Origin: Candidatus Termititenax sp.
GTDB taxonomy: Bacteria; Margulisbacteria; Riflemargulisbacteria; GWF2-35-9; DYQY01
Assembly: GCA_020719045.1 (NCBI GenBank)
Contig: DYQY01000003.1
Span: forward strand, 62,001 to 126,000
Length of the DNA stretch: 64,000 nt
Reading direction: 5' to 3'
In this document: positions 1 through 8,740 of the stretch, in pieces
Position numbering within the stretch: position 1 is the stretch's first letter
How the letters are laid out: each line of letters begins with the position of its first letter
Notes under the pieces: generated by a model
What the model was told of the DNA's origin: nothing
Databases searched by the model: none
The model's input: only the letters and a program-made list of their open reading frames with translations
Made by a program: the position numbers and the translations under genes

Positions 1-180
1 AGAAGTTCACTATATTTTGTCATTGCCGCTCAAGACCAACTACTTAACATTAAGCTTCAGCTTGAAACACTTAAAACAACCAAAGCTATGCTACTTAACC
101 AGCTATCATCACAACTTGACCAGTACCAAAAAATGCCATTACTTAAATCCATAATTAACGCAAACAAAGGAGAAAAATAA
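1..180 (+). CDS. TolC-like outer membrane efflux protein, C-terminal end (partial)
   Basis: The reading frame is open from the first base of the window and stops with TAA at 178-180. The 59 visible residues form a leucine-rich amphipathic helix followed by a short Lys-rich tail, as at the C-terminus of TolC-family outer membrane factors. No catalytic motif is visible, so the call leans on context: the RND pump gene begins 3 bases after this stop, and its ribosome binding site (AAAGGAG at 166-172) lies inside this gene. A periplasmic adaptor gene may lie further upstream, outside the window. Family assignment is an inference. Confidence 0.55.
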   Translation, partial: RSSLYFVIAAQDQLLNIKLQLETLKTTKAMLLNQLSSQLDQYQKMPLLKSIINANKGEK

Positions 181-182
181 TC

Positions 183-3100
183 ATGATGGGAATAATTGAA
201 TTTTTTATTAGAAGACCAAAAGTAGTAAATCTTGTTCTAACATTTATATTGCTAATGGGAACATTTGCTCTAAACAACCTTAACAAACAAGGCTACCCCT
301 CTGTTGACTACGGTTTTGTTAGCATTACTACTGTCTATCCAGGCGCCTCACCAGAAGATGTTGAGCTAAAAGTAACCAATAAAATTGAAGAAAAGCTGAA
401 AGGTGTTGACGGAATAAAAGAGCTTAATTCAAGATCTCTAGAAAACTATTCTATTATTGCTATCCAACTTGACGATTCTGTAGATACTGCAAAAACAAAA
501 GCAGATATCAAAAAAGCAGTAGACCAAGTAGACAACCTCCCATCTGACATCAAAAACAAACCACTAATTATTGAGATAAATACAGACGCAATTCCTCTGA
601 TTGAAGTTGCTATTTTAGGAGACGCAGATTATGGTCTTAAAAGAAAATATGCAAAAGCACTAGAAGACAAATTTAAGGCTAACAAAGTTGTTGGTTCAGT
701 ATATAAATATGGGTATTTAGAAAAAGAAGTAAAAGTAGAGGTAGACCAAAACAAACTTATCTCTAACTATGTTTCATTAGCTGAAGTTATGGCAGGAATT
801 ACAGCGCACAACTTCAGGATGAGTGCTGGAGATTTAAAAAGTAAAGATAACGAAAAGAAACTTATCGTTATGTCTGAGTTTGATGCAATAGAAAACGTTG
901 GAGACGTAATAGTAAGAAGTGATTTCCAAGGCAATAGAATTGTAGTTTCAGACATTGCAAGAATTATTGACGGCTATGAAAAACCAGAACTAGAAACAAG
1001 CACCAATGGTAAAAAATCCATTAATCTACTTGTTAAGAAGAAACCACAAGCTGACGTTATTAAAGCCTCAGCAGAAATCAAAAAAGTTCTTGCTGAATTC
1101 CAAAAAACACTTCCTGAAAATGTACAGGCAGTGCAAGTTGTAGATTACTCAACAGAAACTAAAGACCTTCTAAACCTTGTAATAAGCAATGCTAAAATGG
1201 GTTTTGTTCTTGTTATCATCACCCTTCTAGTCCTTCTAAACTTCAAAATAGCTTTCTGGACAGCGCTAGGAATCCCAGTTTCTATCTTATTTTCGCTAGC
1301 ACTTTTTCCATACTTTGGATTAACGATTAACTTCATAACTTTAACTGGGATAATCATTGTACTAGGAATGGTAGTTGATGATGCTATTATTGTTGGCGAA
1401 AACATCTACCACTACCGAGAACAAGGACTACCACCTATTGAAGCTGCTATTAAAGGTGTTCAGGAGGTTCTATGGCCAGTTGTTGCGACTATTACTACCA
1501 CTGTTATTGTATTCTTACCCATGCTCTTCATGAAGGGAATTATGGGGAAATTTATGGTTCAAATGCCAATTGCTGTTTCACTAATACTTGTCGCATCCCT
1601 ACTAGAGTCTTTGTTTCTATTACCTGCTCATATTGCTAGCATACAAGTTAAGAAAAAAGAAAAAGAAAAAGTTACAATTATGAACAGACTGGAAAACATT
1701 TACGAAAAAATTGTTCTATTTACAATTCATCACAAATATAAAGTTGCGTTATCTTTCATCCTTATGTTTGCTTTCTCAATAATACTTATGTTTACAAGTA
1801 TTAAGTTTAGACTATTCCCATCAGATGATGGACTATACGCATATATAATGTATGAAACAAAACAGGGAACTAGCCTTGAAGAAACAGCCAGACTTTCCAT
1901 GCAACTAGAAGAAAAACTAAAACCATATATTGGCAAATATATTGCATCTGTAGTTTCCACAGTTGGACAAAAGATACCAGATGTGGCTGACTACGGAGGC
2001 AACTATCAAGCTGGATTTGTTGGCAACATCATGCTTCATCTTACTCCTATGAATGGACGCGACATTACCTCAACCGAAATTGTTAAAAACATCAAAAAAG
2101 ACTTTGAAGGAGTCAAAGGCTTCACAAGCTTAGTTGTAGATGTTGTATCTGACGGTCCCCCGTTAGGAAAACCCATCACAATAACACTAGTGAGTGATAA
2201 TGATGCTGTAAGAAGCAAAATTACAGAACAAGTAAAGAAAATCTTAGCTAATGAAAAAGGAGTCTTTGATATTGACGACAATGAAAGTAAAGGCAAAAAA
2301 AGAATAGACATTTCTTTTGACTACGGCCTCATGTCTAGACTAGGACTAAATGCTGCTTCTGTTGCGAATACTATCCGAGCAGCTTACGACGGTGTTGTTG
2401 TAACAGAACTAAGAGCAAATGGTGAAGATGTTGACTTTAGAGTTATCCTAAATGAATCATCAAGGTATTCTTCATCTCCTTTAAAATCATCTAGTATTAA
2501 TGATGTGAACGCTCTCACAGTAATGAATAACCAAGGAAAGCTTATTCCGCTTGGACAATTCATTAGCACAAAAGAAAGAGATGATAAACTAAAAATAAAT
2601 CATTATGACGGCATCAGATCAATAACTATCTTTGCTGATATTGATTTGGAAAAACTCACTGCTTCCGAAATTAATAGAAAATTAAAAGACACTCTAACGC
2701 CTATTGAAAAGGAGAACCCAGAATTAAGAATAGTGTTTGGTGGAGAAGAAAAAGATACCGAAGAAGCGATGAGCAGCCTATACTCTGCACTTATACTTGC
2801 GCTAGTAGGAATCTACTTTATCTTGGTTGTACTATTTAACAGCTTTACTCAACCATTCTTAGTTATGACAGCTATCCCTTTCAGCCTTTCAGGTGTTATT
2901 TTCACCTTCTTCCTACATAATCAGCCATTCAGCTTCGCTTCCATGATTGGTGTTATTGGACTAACCGGTGTTGTAGTAAACGACTCTCTGGTTATGATTA
3001 GCTTTCTTAATCAAAAGAAACATGAAGTTGGGGTTACTCCAGAAAAGATGGCAGAAGCGGCAAAACGTCGTCTACGACCTATACTATTAACGACCATTAC

Positions 3101-3311
3101 TACTGCTGCTGGATTATTTCCAACTGCCTATGGGTTTGGTGGAGACAATCCATTCATCGTTCCTCTTATGTTAGCTATTGCTTGGGGACTTGTGTTTGCA
3201 ACACTAATTACCCTACTGTTGATACCAGCATTATATGTTATTCAACACAACGTTAATGTAAGATTCAAAAAAGTTTGTATTGGTGACCGCTGTAAAGATA
3301 CAATGCTGTAA
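183..3311 (+). CDS. RND-family efflux transporter (AcrB/HAE type)
   Basis: Inner-membrane proton-driven exporter of 1042 residues, the usual RND length. It opens with the typical short cytoplasmic amphipathic helix and first TM helix (IRRPKVVNLVL). A second block of TM helices begins near residue 340. The TM4 proton-relay pair is present (D399-D400 in VVDDAIIVGEN), and the matching C-terminal repeat carries VVVNDSLVM at residues 930-938, with Asn-Asp (N933-D934) where AcrB-type pumps have the relay Lys region. Two large periplasmic loops separate the halves. The start at 183 is preceded by AAAGGAG 10 bases upstream. It is cotranscribed with the TolC-like gene and followed by a terminator hairpin. 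The substrate cannot be told from sequence; the N-D variant is common in RND proteins outside the multidrug AcrB group. Confidence 0.93.
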   Translation: MMGIIEFFIRRPKVVNLVLTFILLMGTFALNNLNKQGYPSVDYGFVSITTVYPGASPEDVELKVTNKIEEKLKGVDGIKELNSRSLENYSIIAIQLDDSVDTAKTKADIKKAVDQVDNLPSDIKNKPLIIEINTDAIPLIEVAILGDADYGLKRKYAKALEDKFKANKVVGSVYKYGYLEKEVKVEVDQNKLISNYVSLAEVMAGITAHNFRMSAGDLKSKDNEKKLIVMSEFDAIENVGDVIVRSDFQGNRIVVSDIARIIDGYEKPELETSTNGKKSINLLVKKKPQADVIKASAEIKKVLAEFQKTLPENVQAVQVVDYSTETKDLLNLVISNAKMGFVLVIITLLVLLNFKIAFWTALGIPVSILFSLALFPYFGLTINFITLTGIIIVLGMVVDDAIIVGENIYHYREQGLPPIEAAIKGVQEVLWPVVATITTTVIVFLPMLFMKGIMGKFMVQMPIAVSLILVASLLESLFLLPAHIASIQVKKKEKEKVTIMNRLENIYEKIVLFTIHHKYKVALSFILMFAFSIILMFTSIKFRLFPSDDGLYAYIMYETKQGTSLEETARLSMQLEEKLKPYIGKYIASVVSTVGQKIPDVADYGGNYQAGFVGNIMLHLTPMNGRDITSTEIVKNIKKDFEGVKGFTSLVVDVVSDGPPLGKPITITLVSDNDAVRSKITEQVKKILANEKGVFDIDDNESKGKKRIDISFDYGLMSRLGLNAASVANTIRAAYDGVVVTELRANGEDVDFRVILNESSRYSSSPLKSSSINDVNALTVMNNQGKLIPLGQFISTKERDDKLKINHYDGIRSITIFADIDLEKLTASEINRKLKDTLTPIEKENPELRIVFGGEEKDTEEAMSSLYSALILALVGIYFILVVLFNSFTQPFLVMTAIPFSLSGVIFTFFLHNQPFSFASMIGVIGLTGVVVNDSLVMISFLNQKKHEVGVTPEKMAEAAKRRLRPILLTTITTAAGLFPTAYGFGGDNPFIVPLMLAIAWGLVFATLITLLLIPALYVIQHNVNVRFKKVCIGDRCKDTML

Positions 3312-3322
3312 CAATAATAATT

Positions 3323-3348
3323 AAGCCCGGTTAACTCTGGGCTTTTTG
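3323..3348 (+). terminator. Rho-independent terminator after RND pump gene
   Basis: AAGCCC at 3323-3328 pairs with GGGCTT at 3339-3344 and is followed by a short T run. It lies 11 bases after the pump stop codon and between two convergent genes, so it may also slow transcription arriving from the other strand. Confidence 0.8.
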
Positions 3349-3352
3349 TTAG

Positions 3353-4132
3353 CTAAATAATAAAATCTATAATTATCCCTACCGCTAATAAAATACTAAA
3401 AAAGCTTTGTAGCTGATATGTTTTAGCAAGTGTTTCTTCAGATAAATCATTATAGAAAACCCTCATAACTAAAACATAAACCCTAATACTTAAAAAAAAG
3501 ACAATTAACAGTGGCCATTGATGCCTGAAAATTACAAACAATAAAACAATCACATATGGAAAAACTAATGAAAAATAATATAAGCGCTTCCCCTTCACAA
3601 TCCTTTTTAAATACCTGAGCTCTGTTTTCATTAAAATATTCAAGGTACTAGCAGCCATCATAATTAGTCCAAAGGCTATAGAAAACATAAGTACTATAAA
3701 AGAAAAACTTGCACTTAACGCATAAAACAACCCCAGAAAAACTAACGGTCCAAACAAAAGAAAAGTCATAAATTCACGATACTTTGTTTGATTAAATAAA
3801 AAAGCAAAATATCCAGCAAACAGAAACCATATCAAGTTATAGCTAGAATAAAATATAAAATACATAAAAATAACAGCAACTGTAACCCACAATAAAGCAA
3901 ATAATAACAATGTTAAGATACTCTTTTTATCTTTATTTGCGACATGTTCATCACGCAAATAAATAGCAATATTTATGATAATTGTACCTGCTAACAAAAG
4001 GACAATCTCAATAATCCCAGCTAAGTATCCTGCTGATTTAGCTAATATAAAGCATACCAGTATTGGAATAATAGATGAAGTTAGAAAGTGCCACTTAATA
4101 GGAGCTAAAAACTTTAGAATGTTATTAATCAT
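3353..4132 (-). CDS. UbiA/MenA-like integral membrane protein with degenerate active-site motifs
   Basis: Protein of 259 residues, almost wholly hydrophobic with about eight TM helices. Order and spacing resemble UbiA-superfamily prenyltransferases: a start like MenA (ILKFLAPIKWHFLTSSIIP), a MenA-like GPLVFLGLFYA segment after the middle, and two inter-helix polar loops where the family binds Mg-prenyl diphosphate. In those loops the Asp-rich motifs are not intact: the first reads IAIYLRDEHVANKDKK rather than NDxxDxxxD, and the second (NILMKTELRYLKR) has no DxxxD. This suggests a non-catalytic or re-purposed UbiA fold. The start codon is preceded by TATAAT only 8 bases away (4141-4146 on this strand) with no Shine-Dalgarno sequence. 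Superfamily call is moderate. Confidence 0.5.
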   Translation of the reverse strand: MINNILKFLAPIKWHFLTSSIIPILVCFILAKSAGYLAGIIEIVLLLAGTIIINIAIYLRDEHVANKDKKSILTLLLFALLWVTVAVIFMYFIFYSSYNLIWFLFAGYFAFLFNQTKYREFMTFLLFGPLVFLGLFYALSASFSFIVLMFSIAFGLIMMAASTLNILMKTELRYLKRIVKGKRLYYFSLVFPYVIVLLFVIFRHQWPLLIVFFLSIRVYVLVMRVFYNDLSEETLAKTYQLQSFFSILLAVGIIIDFII

Positions 4133-4140
4133 TATCTGAC

Positions 4141-4146
4141 ATTATA
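4141..4146 (-). promoter_or_regulatory. -10 element, probable near-leaderless promoter of the UbiA-like gene
   Basis: TATAAT on the minus strand, separated by 8 bases from the ATG at 4132. No ribosome binding site fits between them. Confidence 0.5.
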
Positions 4147-4178
4147 ATAAAAATATTGATATAGATACAATAATAGTT

Positions 4179-6257
4179 TTATTCCTGTAACTCATAACTA
4201 ATCAGCTGCAACATAACAACTAAGTTCTCAGGCAACTTCCCAAACCTATCTTCGCATTCCTTTACTAACTCTTGAACTGCTTGCTTACTATCTAGGCTTG
4301 CTATCGATTTATATAACGCCAACCTAATGCTCATATCTGGAATATACTCTTCTGGGATATATGCTTGCATTCTGGTTGAAATATTCAAATAAGGTCTTTC
4401 TCTATGCTTTTCACCTTTTTCACTAGCAATCGCCTCATTTAAAATATGCATATAGAACTCAAATCCAACAGCTTCCATGTACCCGCTTTGTGCAGTGCCA
4501 AGAATATTTCCGATACCTCTAAGTTCTAAATCCCTAAGTGCAATGTCATAGCCAGACCCAAGCGTAGAAAACTCCATTAACGCCTCAAAACGCTCCTTTA
4601 CTTCTTGAGTAAACAAACTCTTGTCTCTGTACAACAAATAGCAATACGATTGAATCTGATTCCTTCCAACCCTTCCTCTAAGCTGGTGAAGCTGAGCAAG
4701 ACCAAAATGTTCTGCATTATTAACTATCATTGTATGTGCATTAGGGATGTCCACCCCATTTTCAATAATAGTTGTAGCTATAAGCACATGGAATTTATCT
4801 TCATAGAAGTCCATCATCAAGTTTTCTAACTGGTGAGCACTCATCTGCCCATGACCAACTCGAATATCAATATCAGGTAGTACATGATGAAGCTGATTCC
4901 TCAAATGAACAATATCGCTTATGCGATTGTGTAAAATAAAAACTTGCCCCTTACGTTTAAGCTCAAACTTAATCTTATCCCTAATATAATCTATATCAAA
5001 CTCATGTGCTTCTGTAATTATTGGTAAACGCGCTAACGGTGGTGTATTAATAACACTAATGTCTCGAATCCCTGAAATAGACATATATAAGGTTCGTGGT
5101 AATGGTGTAGCTGATAGCGTTAGAACATCAATATGACTTCGATATTTTTTAAGCATCTCCTTTGCAATAACGCCAAACCTCTGCTCCTCATCAATAATAA
5201 GTAGTCCTAAGTCACTAAACTCAATATCCTTCTGAAGTAGTCTATGTGTTCCTACAATAATGTCTATCATTCCTAGCTTTAACCGATTTAAAGTTCCTTG
5301 TTGTTCTTTCCTAGTTTTGAACCTGTTTATAAACTCGACATTCACACCCAAACTCTCAAGCCTACTCTTAAAAACCTCATAATGTTGTTTAGATAAAATC
5401 GTCGTTGGTGCAAGCATAGCAACCTGCTTTCGGCTAACAACAGCTTTAAGTGCTGCTCTTATCGCGACCTCTGTTTTACCAAACCCAACATCACCACAAA
5501 CCAGTCTATCCATAGCCTTTGGTGCCTCCATGTCTTTTCTAATATCCTCTATAGCTTTAAGCTGGTCTCGTGTCTCCTTAAATGGAAATGACTCTGCTAA
5601 CTGCAAAGTAAGCTCACTATCCTCCTGAAAGGAAAAACCATCCCTTAGCTTCCTGTTTTTATATAGATGGAAAAGATCCTTGGCAACATCTTTAACTACT
5701 TTTTTAACTCGCTGCTGTGTCTTTTCCCAGAGCTTGTCTCTCAATGAATTAATTACTGGTGATGTGCCTCCAGTAAACTTATATATTCTTGCAAGTTGCT
5801 CAATAGGGATAAAAATCTTGTCGCCTTCTTGATACTCAACTACTGCATACTCGCCTTCAAATTTTCCAAACGTCATCCTTTGTAAACCTTGATAAATCCC
5901 AATACCATGATTAACATGCACTACTTTATCACCTATATTTAGGTCAAACAGTATTTCATGTGGGATTACATACTCGTGATGCTTAATGCTCTTATCAAAG
6001 GGATTAATCTCGACACTATCATGTTTTGACAAGGAGCGCTGTGTTGACGGCTCAAAGGTTCTAATATCATCAATGACATTATCGAAAAGCTCTATTCTGA
6101 TCGGGACATTACTATTAGACGTAAAAACATCAATAATACTTCCTCTAACAGCATACTCTCCTGGGTTTAGAACAAGTTTTGTTCTGGAATAGTGGTCAGC
6201 CTCCAATTCAGCAATTGTTTGCTCGACATCAATTATTAACCCTACTTCAAATTTCAT
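4179..6257 (-). CDS. mfd: Transcription-repair coupling factor Mfd, short form lacking the UvrA-binding module
   Basis: Helicase-like translocase that displaces stalled RNA polymerase. At 692 residues it is far shorter than ordinary Mfd (about 1100). Visible order: a remnant of domain 1b (GEYAVRGSIIDVF, residues 33-45), the RNA polymerase-interacting domain (GDKVVHVNHGIGIYQG, about 109-170), Walker A GDVGFGKT at 255-262, DEEQ at 356-359, SATPLPRTL at 382-390, helicase motifs V/VI with the TRG segment (about 495-545), and the C-terminal D7 domain. The UvrB-like domains 1a/2 that bind UvrA, and D3, are absent. An in-frame TAA at 6270-6272, five codons before the ATG, shows that the short N-terminus is real in this sequence. 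No Shine-Dalgarno is seen; a TAAAAT hexamer lies 9 bases before the start. Confidence 0.9.
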   Translation of the reverse strand: MKFEVGLIIDVEQTIAELEADHYSRTKLVLNPGEYAVRGSIIDVFTSNSNVPIRIELFDNVIDDIRTFEPSTQRSLSKHDSVEINPFDKSIKHHEYVIPHEILFDLNIGDKVVHVNHGIGIYQGLQRMTFGKFEGEYAVVEYQEGDKIFIPIEQLARIYKFTGGTSPVINSLRDKLWEKTQQRVKKVVKDVAKDLFHLYKNRKLRDGFSFQEDSELTLQLAESFPFKETRDQLKAIEDIRKDMEAPKAMDRLVCGDVGFGKTEVAIRAALKAVVSRKQVAMLAPTTILSKQHYEVFKSRLESLGVNVEFINRFKTRKEQQGTLNRLKLGMIDIIVGTHRLLQKDIEFSDLGLLIIDEEQRFGVIAKEMLKKYRSHIDVLTLSATPLPRTLYMSISGIRDISVINTPPLARLPIITEAHEFDIDYIRDKIKFELKRKGQVFILHNRISDIVHLRNQLHHVLPDIDIRVGHGQMSAHQLENLMMDFYEDKFHVLIATTIIENGVDIPNAHTMIVNNAEHFGLAQLHQLRGRVGRNQIQSYCYLLYRDKSLFTQEVKERFEALMEFSTLGSGYDIALRDLELRGIGNILGTAQSGYMEAVGFEFYMHILNEAIASEKGEKHRERPYLNISTRMQAYIPEEYIPDMSIRLALYKSIASLDSKQAVQELVKECEDRFGKLPENLVVMLQLISYELQE

Positions 6258-6300
6258 AGTGTAACTATTTTAGTCTTTATAGAAATTAAAGGCAAATACT

Positions 6301-6328
6301 CCCCTCCGTCACTTCGTGCCACCTCCCC
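6301..6328 (-). repeat. Dispersed intergenic hairpin element, copy 1
   Basis: Read on the minus strand it is GGGGAGGTGG, then CACGAAGTG (a 3-bp hairpin), then ACGGAGGGG. The flanking arms match a second copy near 54171-54208 in the opposite orientation (GGGAAGGTGG, hairpin, GACGGAAGGG). It lies in the upstream region shared by mfd and the ferritin gene. Similar GGTGG-hairpin-ACGGAGGGG elements are, from memory, frequent between genes in other bacterial genomes; function unknown. Confidence 0.55.
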
Positions 6329-6398
6329 AAAATAAACATTGAATACGATTTTCTAATCCTCTACAATACAATTAATAAATTAAAGGAGAGTGTTTCTA

Positions 6399-6911
6399 AT
6401 GTTAAACAAGAAAATGCAAGACGCTATCAATGACCAAATCAACTTCGAACTATATTCAGCATACATTTACTTAGCAATGTCTGCTTATTTTGAATCCATA
6501 AATCTTAAAGGTATGGCTAACTGGATGAGAGTACAAGTAATGGAAGAGCAATCACATGCTAAAAAATTCTATAGTTTTATAACTGACAGGGGCGGAAGGG
6601 TTGTGCTATCTCCAATTGGCGATCCTGGCCAAAACTGGAAAAGCCCAATCGACGCTTTTGAAGAAGCTCTTAAACATGAAAATAAAGTAACAGCCAGAAT
6701 CGGAAAACTAATGGAACTCGCTTATGAAATTAAAGACCATGCTAGTGCTAGTTTTCTACAATGGTTTGTTGATGAACAAGTAGAAGAAGAGTCAAACGTT
6801 GATGCAATAATCCAAAGCCTTAAATTGGCTGGTGACTCCGCTGGACTATTTATGGTTGATAAAGATTTAGCTACAAGAATGTTTGTTCCTCCTATTGGTG
6901 TAACAATCTAG
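6399..6911 (+). CDS. ftnA: Non-haem ferritin
   Basis: Iron-storage ferroxidase subunit of 170 residues. All ferroxidase-centre ligands known in E. coli FtnA are at the same positions: E17, E50, H53, E94, Q127 and E130. The protein should assemble into a 24-mer that oxidises Fe(II) and stores the mineral. I chose the ATG at 6399 because AAAGGAG (6383-6389) sits 9 bases upstream; an in-frame GTG at 6390 would overlap that site. The stop TAG overlaps the GTG start of the flavin reductase by one base, which implies translational coupling. No DtxR-type box is visible upstream. Confidence 0.95.
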   Translation: MLNKKMQDAINDQINFELYSAYIYLAMSAYFESINLKGMANWMRVQVMEEQSHAKKFYSFITDRGGRVVLSPIGDPGQNWKSPIDAFEEALKHENKVTARIGKLMELAYEIKDHASASFLQWFVDEQVEEESNVDAIIQSLKLAGDSAGLFMVDKDLATRMFVPPIGVTI

Positions 6912-7372
6912 TGGATAAGTCTGCTTTATTTAAACTAGGTTACGGAGTTTACATAGTAAGTTCACTCCAAGACAAAAAATACAATGCTCAGATAGCCACC
7001 TGCATAAACAAAGACAATCTTACGCATGAATATATAGAAAAAAGTGGTGTTTTCGGAGTATCTATTTTAGAGCAAGATACTCCAATGACTTTCATTGGGA
7101 AATTCGGCTTTAAAAGTGGCAGAGATATTAATAAGTTTGAAGATACGGTCTATGAAATAGGGGTAACTGGTGCACCTTTGATAACTGAAAGCTCTTCTGC
7201 AATATTAGAAGCAAAAGTTGTAAGCAAAATGGATACTGGAACCCACACAATGTTCATTGGCGAGGTACAAAATTGTAATAACCTATCTGACAAACCAGCA
7301 CTTACATATGATTACTATCATAATGTAAAGAAAATGAAATCACCTAAAACAGCACCTACCTATAACGCTTAA
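6911..7372 (+). CDS. Flavin reductase-like (flavoredoxin/Hrb-type) protein with an internal deletion
   Basis: FMN-binding split-barrel protein of the flavin reductase-like family, 153 residues. Recognisable parts are the start (LFKLGYGVYIVSS), NKDNLTHEYI, IGKFGFKSGRDI, GVTGAP, GTHTMFIGEV and the end KSPKTAPTY that in high-molecular-weight rubredoxins leads into the rubredoxin domain. The segment normally between QIA and the NKxNLTHE motif (about 14 residues, usually including a TSxPP turn near FMN) is missing: the protein reads QIATCINKDNLTHE. The frame is intact across the join. The GTG start overlaps the ferritin stop. Flavin reductases can release ferritin iron by reduction, so the pairing makes sense, but FMN binding by this shortened form is uncertain. 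Confidence 0.85.
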   Translation: MDKSALFKLGYGVYIVSSLQDKKYNAQIATCINKDNLTHEYIEKSGVFGVSILEQDTPMTFIGKFGFKSGRDINKFEDTVYEIGVTGAPLITESSSAILEAKVVSKMDTGTHTMFIGEVQNCNNLSDKPALTYDYYHNVKKMKSPKTAPTYNA

Positions 7373-7374
7373 TC

Positions 7375-8646
7375 TTAGGTTCTACGTTTACCGTGCCGAG
7401 AACGAAAGGTTTGGTTTTTAGGTGTCCAAGGTTGACGCTCTTGTTGTCCTTCTTCGTCATGAATGCCTAGATTTTCAGCTGATTCCTCTTGTGCCTCAGT
7501 TTCATGACCAAGCAATTGCACCTTCTCACCAACAGGTTCCTCACCTTGGAGTGCACTCTGTAATGCTTTTTCCGCATCTTCATAAATAATAAGCTCTCCT
7601 CTATCACTAACAATAACAATAGCATCTACCAGTACTGGCTCTTTTACTTCTCTAATTGTTTTGTGTTTGCCTTTATCCAAAGTATTTCCATCGGAACCTG
7701 CTGCAGTACTTATACCTCCAAGTATTGGTGCATAAGCCTCGGTCTTAACTAGTTCACAAATGGATCCAGCATGACTAGTTAGCACTACAGACACACCACG
7801 TTGAAGCGTGTTTGCAAGAATAGCTGCTTCTCCTTTAGTCCATAACTCATCACAAACAATGACTTCTGGAGTAAAGCCTACTGTAGAATTTATAAACATT
7901 GTCTTTAAATATTCTCTATCCCCTTTGCCTCTTAAAACTGTTGCTGGACCAAGAAAAGGATGTTTGCCGGTTTCAGACATACAGGCTATTTCATCTGACG
8001 CATCTGCTACTACGACCCTTTTCATTAAATCCATACCTAAATATCTAATAATTGACCTTAACCAAGTAGTTTTCCCTGAACCAGGCGCTCCTGCGATTAG
8101 AATCTTCTTACCTGACTTAAGCAACTCTGCTAATTTATCAATTCTAGCTACATCTATATCAATAAGACGGCTAAGCCTAAAAAACATATGGTCAGAGGAT
8201 GAACCTGCAGGAATATTATCTTCAATAGATACTCTATTTAGTGTTCCTGGTATGATATGCCTAACGCCTGAAGTGAACACCTTTTCGTTATGTTCTCTTA
8301 TGGTGGCGATGACTCTTTTCATTACAGTAGCAGTAGTAACGGTTTCAAAAATATGCCAAGGCAATGCTCCTTCCTTTCCTTTATTATAAAAGAAAGCGAT
8401 TGCTGGCTCATTTAAGGATATCTTAATATCAATTAAATCATCCAAAAAATTAGGACAAGTTTCTAAGATTTCATTTATCTCATCTTGTAAATCAAGTGGT
8501 AGCATACTTAATAAACTTTTTTGAAACTTTGCATTCTCCTCTACTAGCTGTGAGGCTGAAAGCTGATACCTGCTCATATTTGCTACCCTGCGCTCTACTG
8601 GGTTTTGAATTACTGCTGATTTTACTGAAACTAATTTATTAAACAT
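7375..8646 (-). CDS. SpoIIIAA/Ycf45-like AAA ATPase
   Basis: Cytoplasmic P-loop ATPase of 423 residues. Walker A GAPGSGKTT is at 186-194, a Walker B-like EVIVCDEL at 261-268, and a sensor-like VVLTSHAGS at 287-295. The arrangement, with RRVANMSRY near the N-terminus and DSDGNTLDKGK-type text after the ATPase core, resembles the SpoIIIAA/Ycf45 (R3H-associated) family seen in sporulating and many non-sporulating bacteria. The last 70 residues are Glu/Gln-rich and then basic, with no recognisable R3H domain. AT-rich DNA and no partner gene are found upstream. The role in this family outside sporulation is not known to me. Confidence 0.75.
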   Translation of the reverse strand: MFNKLVSVKSAVIQNPVERRVANMSRYQLSASQLVEENAKFQKSLLSMLPLDLQDEINEILETCPNFLDDLIDIKISLNEPAIAFFYNKGKEGALPWHIFETVTTATVMKRVIATIREHNEKVFTSGVRHIIPGTLNRVSIEDNIPAGSSSDHMFFRLSRLIDIDVARIDKLAELLKSGKKILIAGAPGSGKTTWLRSIIRYLGMDLMKRVVVADASDEIACMSETGKHPFLGPATVLRGKGDREYLKTMFINSTVGFTPEVIVCDELWTKGEAAILANTLQRGVSVVLTSHAGSICELVKTEAYAPILGGISTAAGSDGNTLDKGKHKTIREVKEPVLVDAIVIVSDRGELIIYEDAEKALQSALQGEEPVGEKVQLLGHETEAQEESAENLGIHDEEGQQERQPWTPKNQTFRSRHGKRRT

Positions 8647-8740
8647 TTAATCTCCCTTAAAATAAATAATTATGTCCTGAAATAAATCAGATACAGCAAG
8701 TTATCGTCACTCAAAAAATTAAATCCATGGAATGTTTCTG

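Noticed and set aside
7808-8389. A 193-codon open frame opposite the SpoIIIAA-like ATPase gene
   Set aside because: The ATPase frame carries clear Walker motifs; the opposite frame has no recognisable features and no ribosome binding site.
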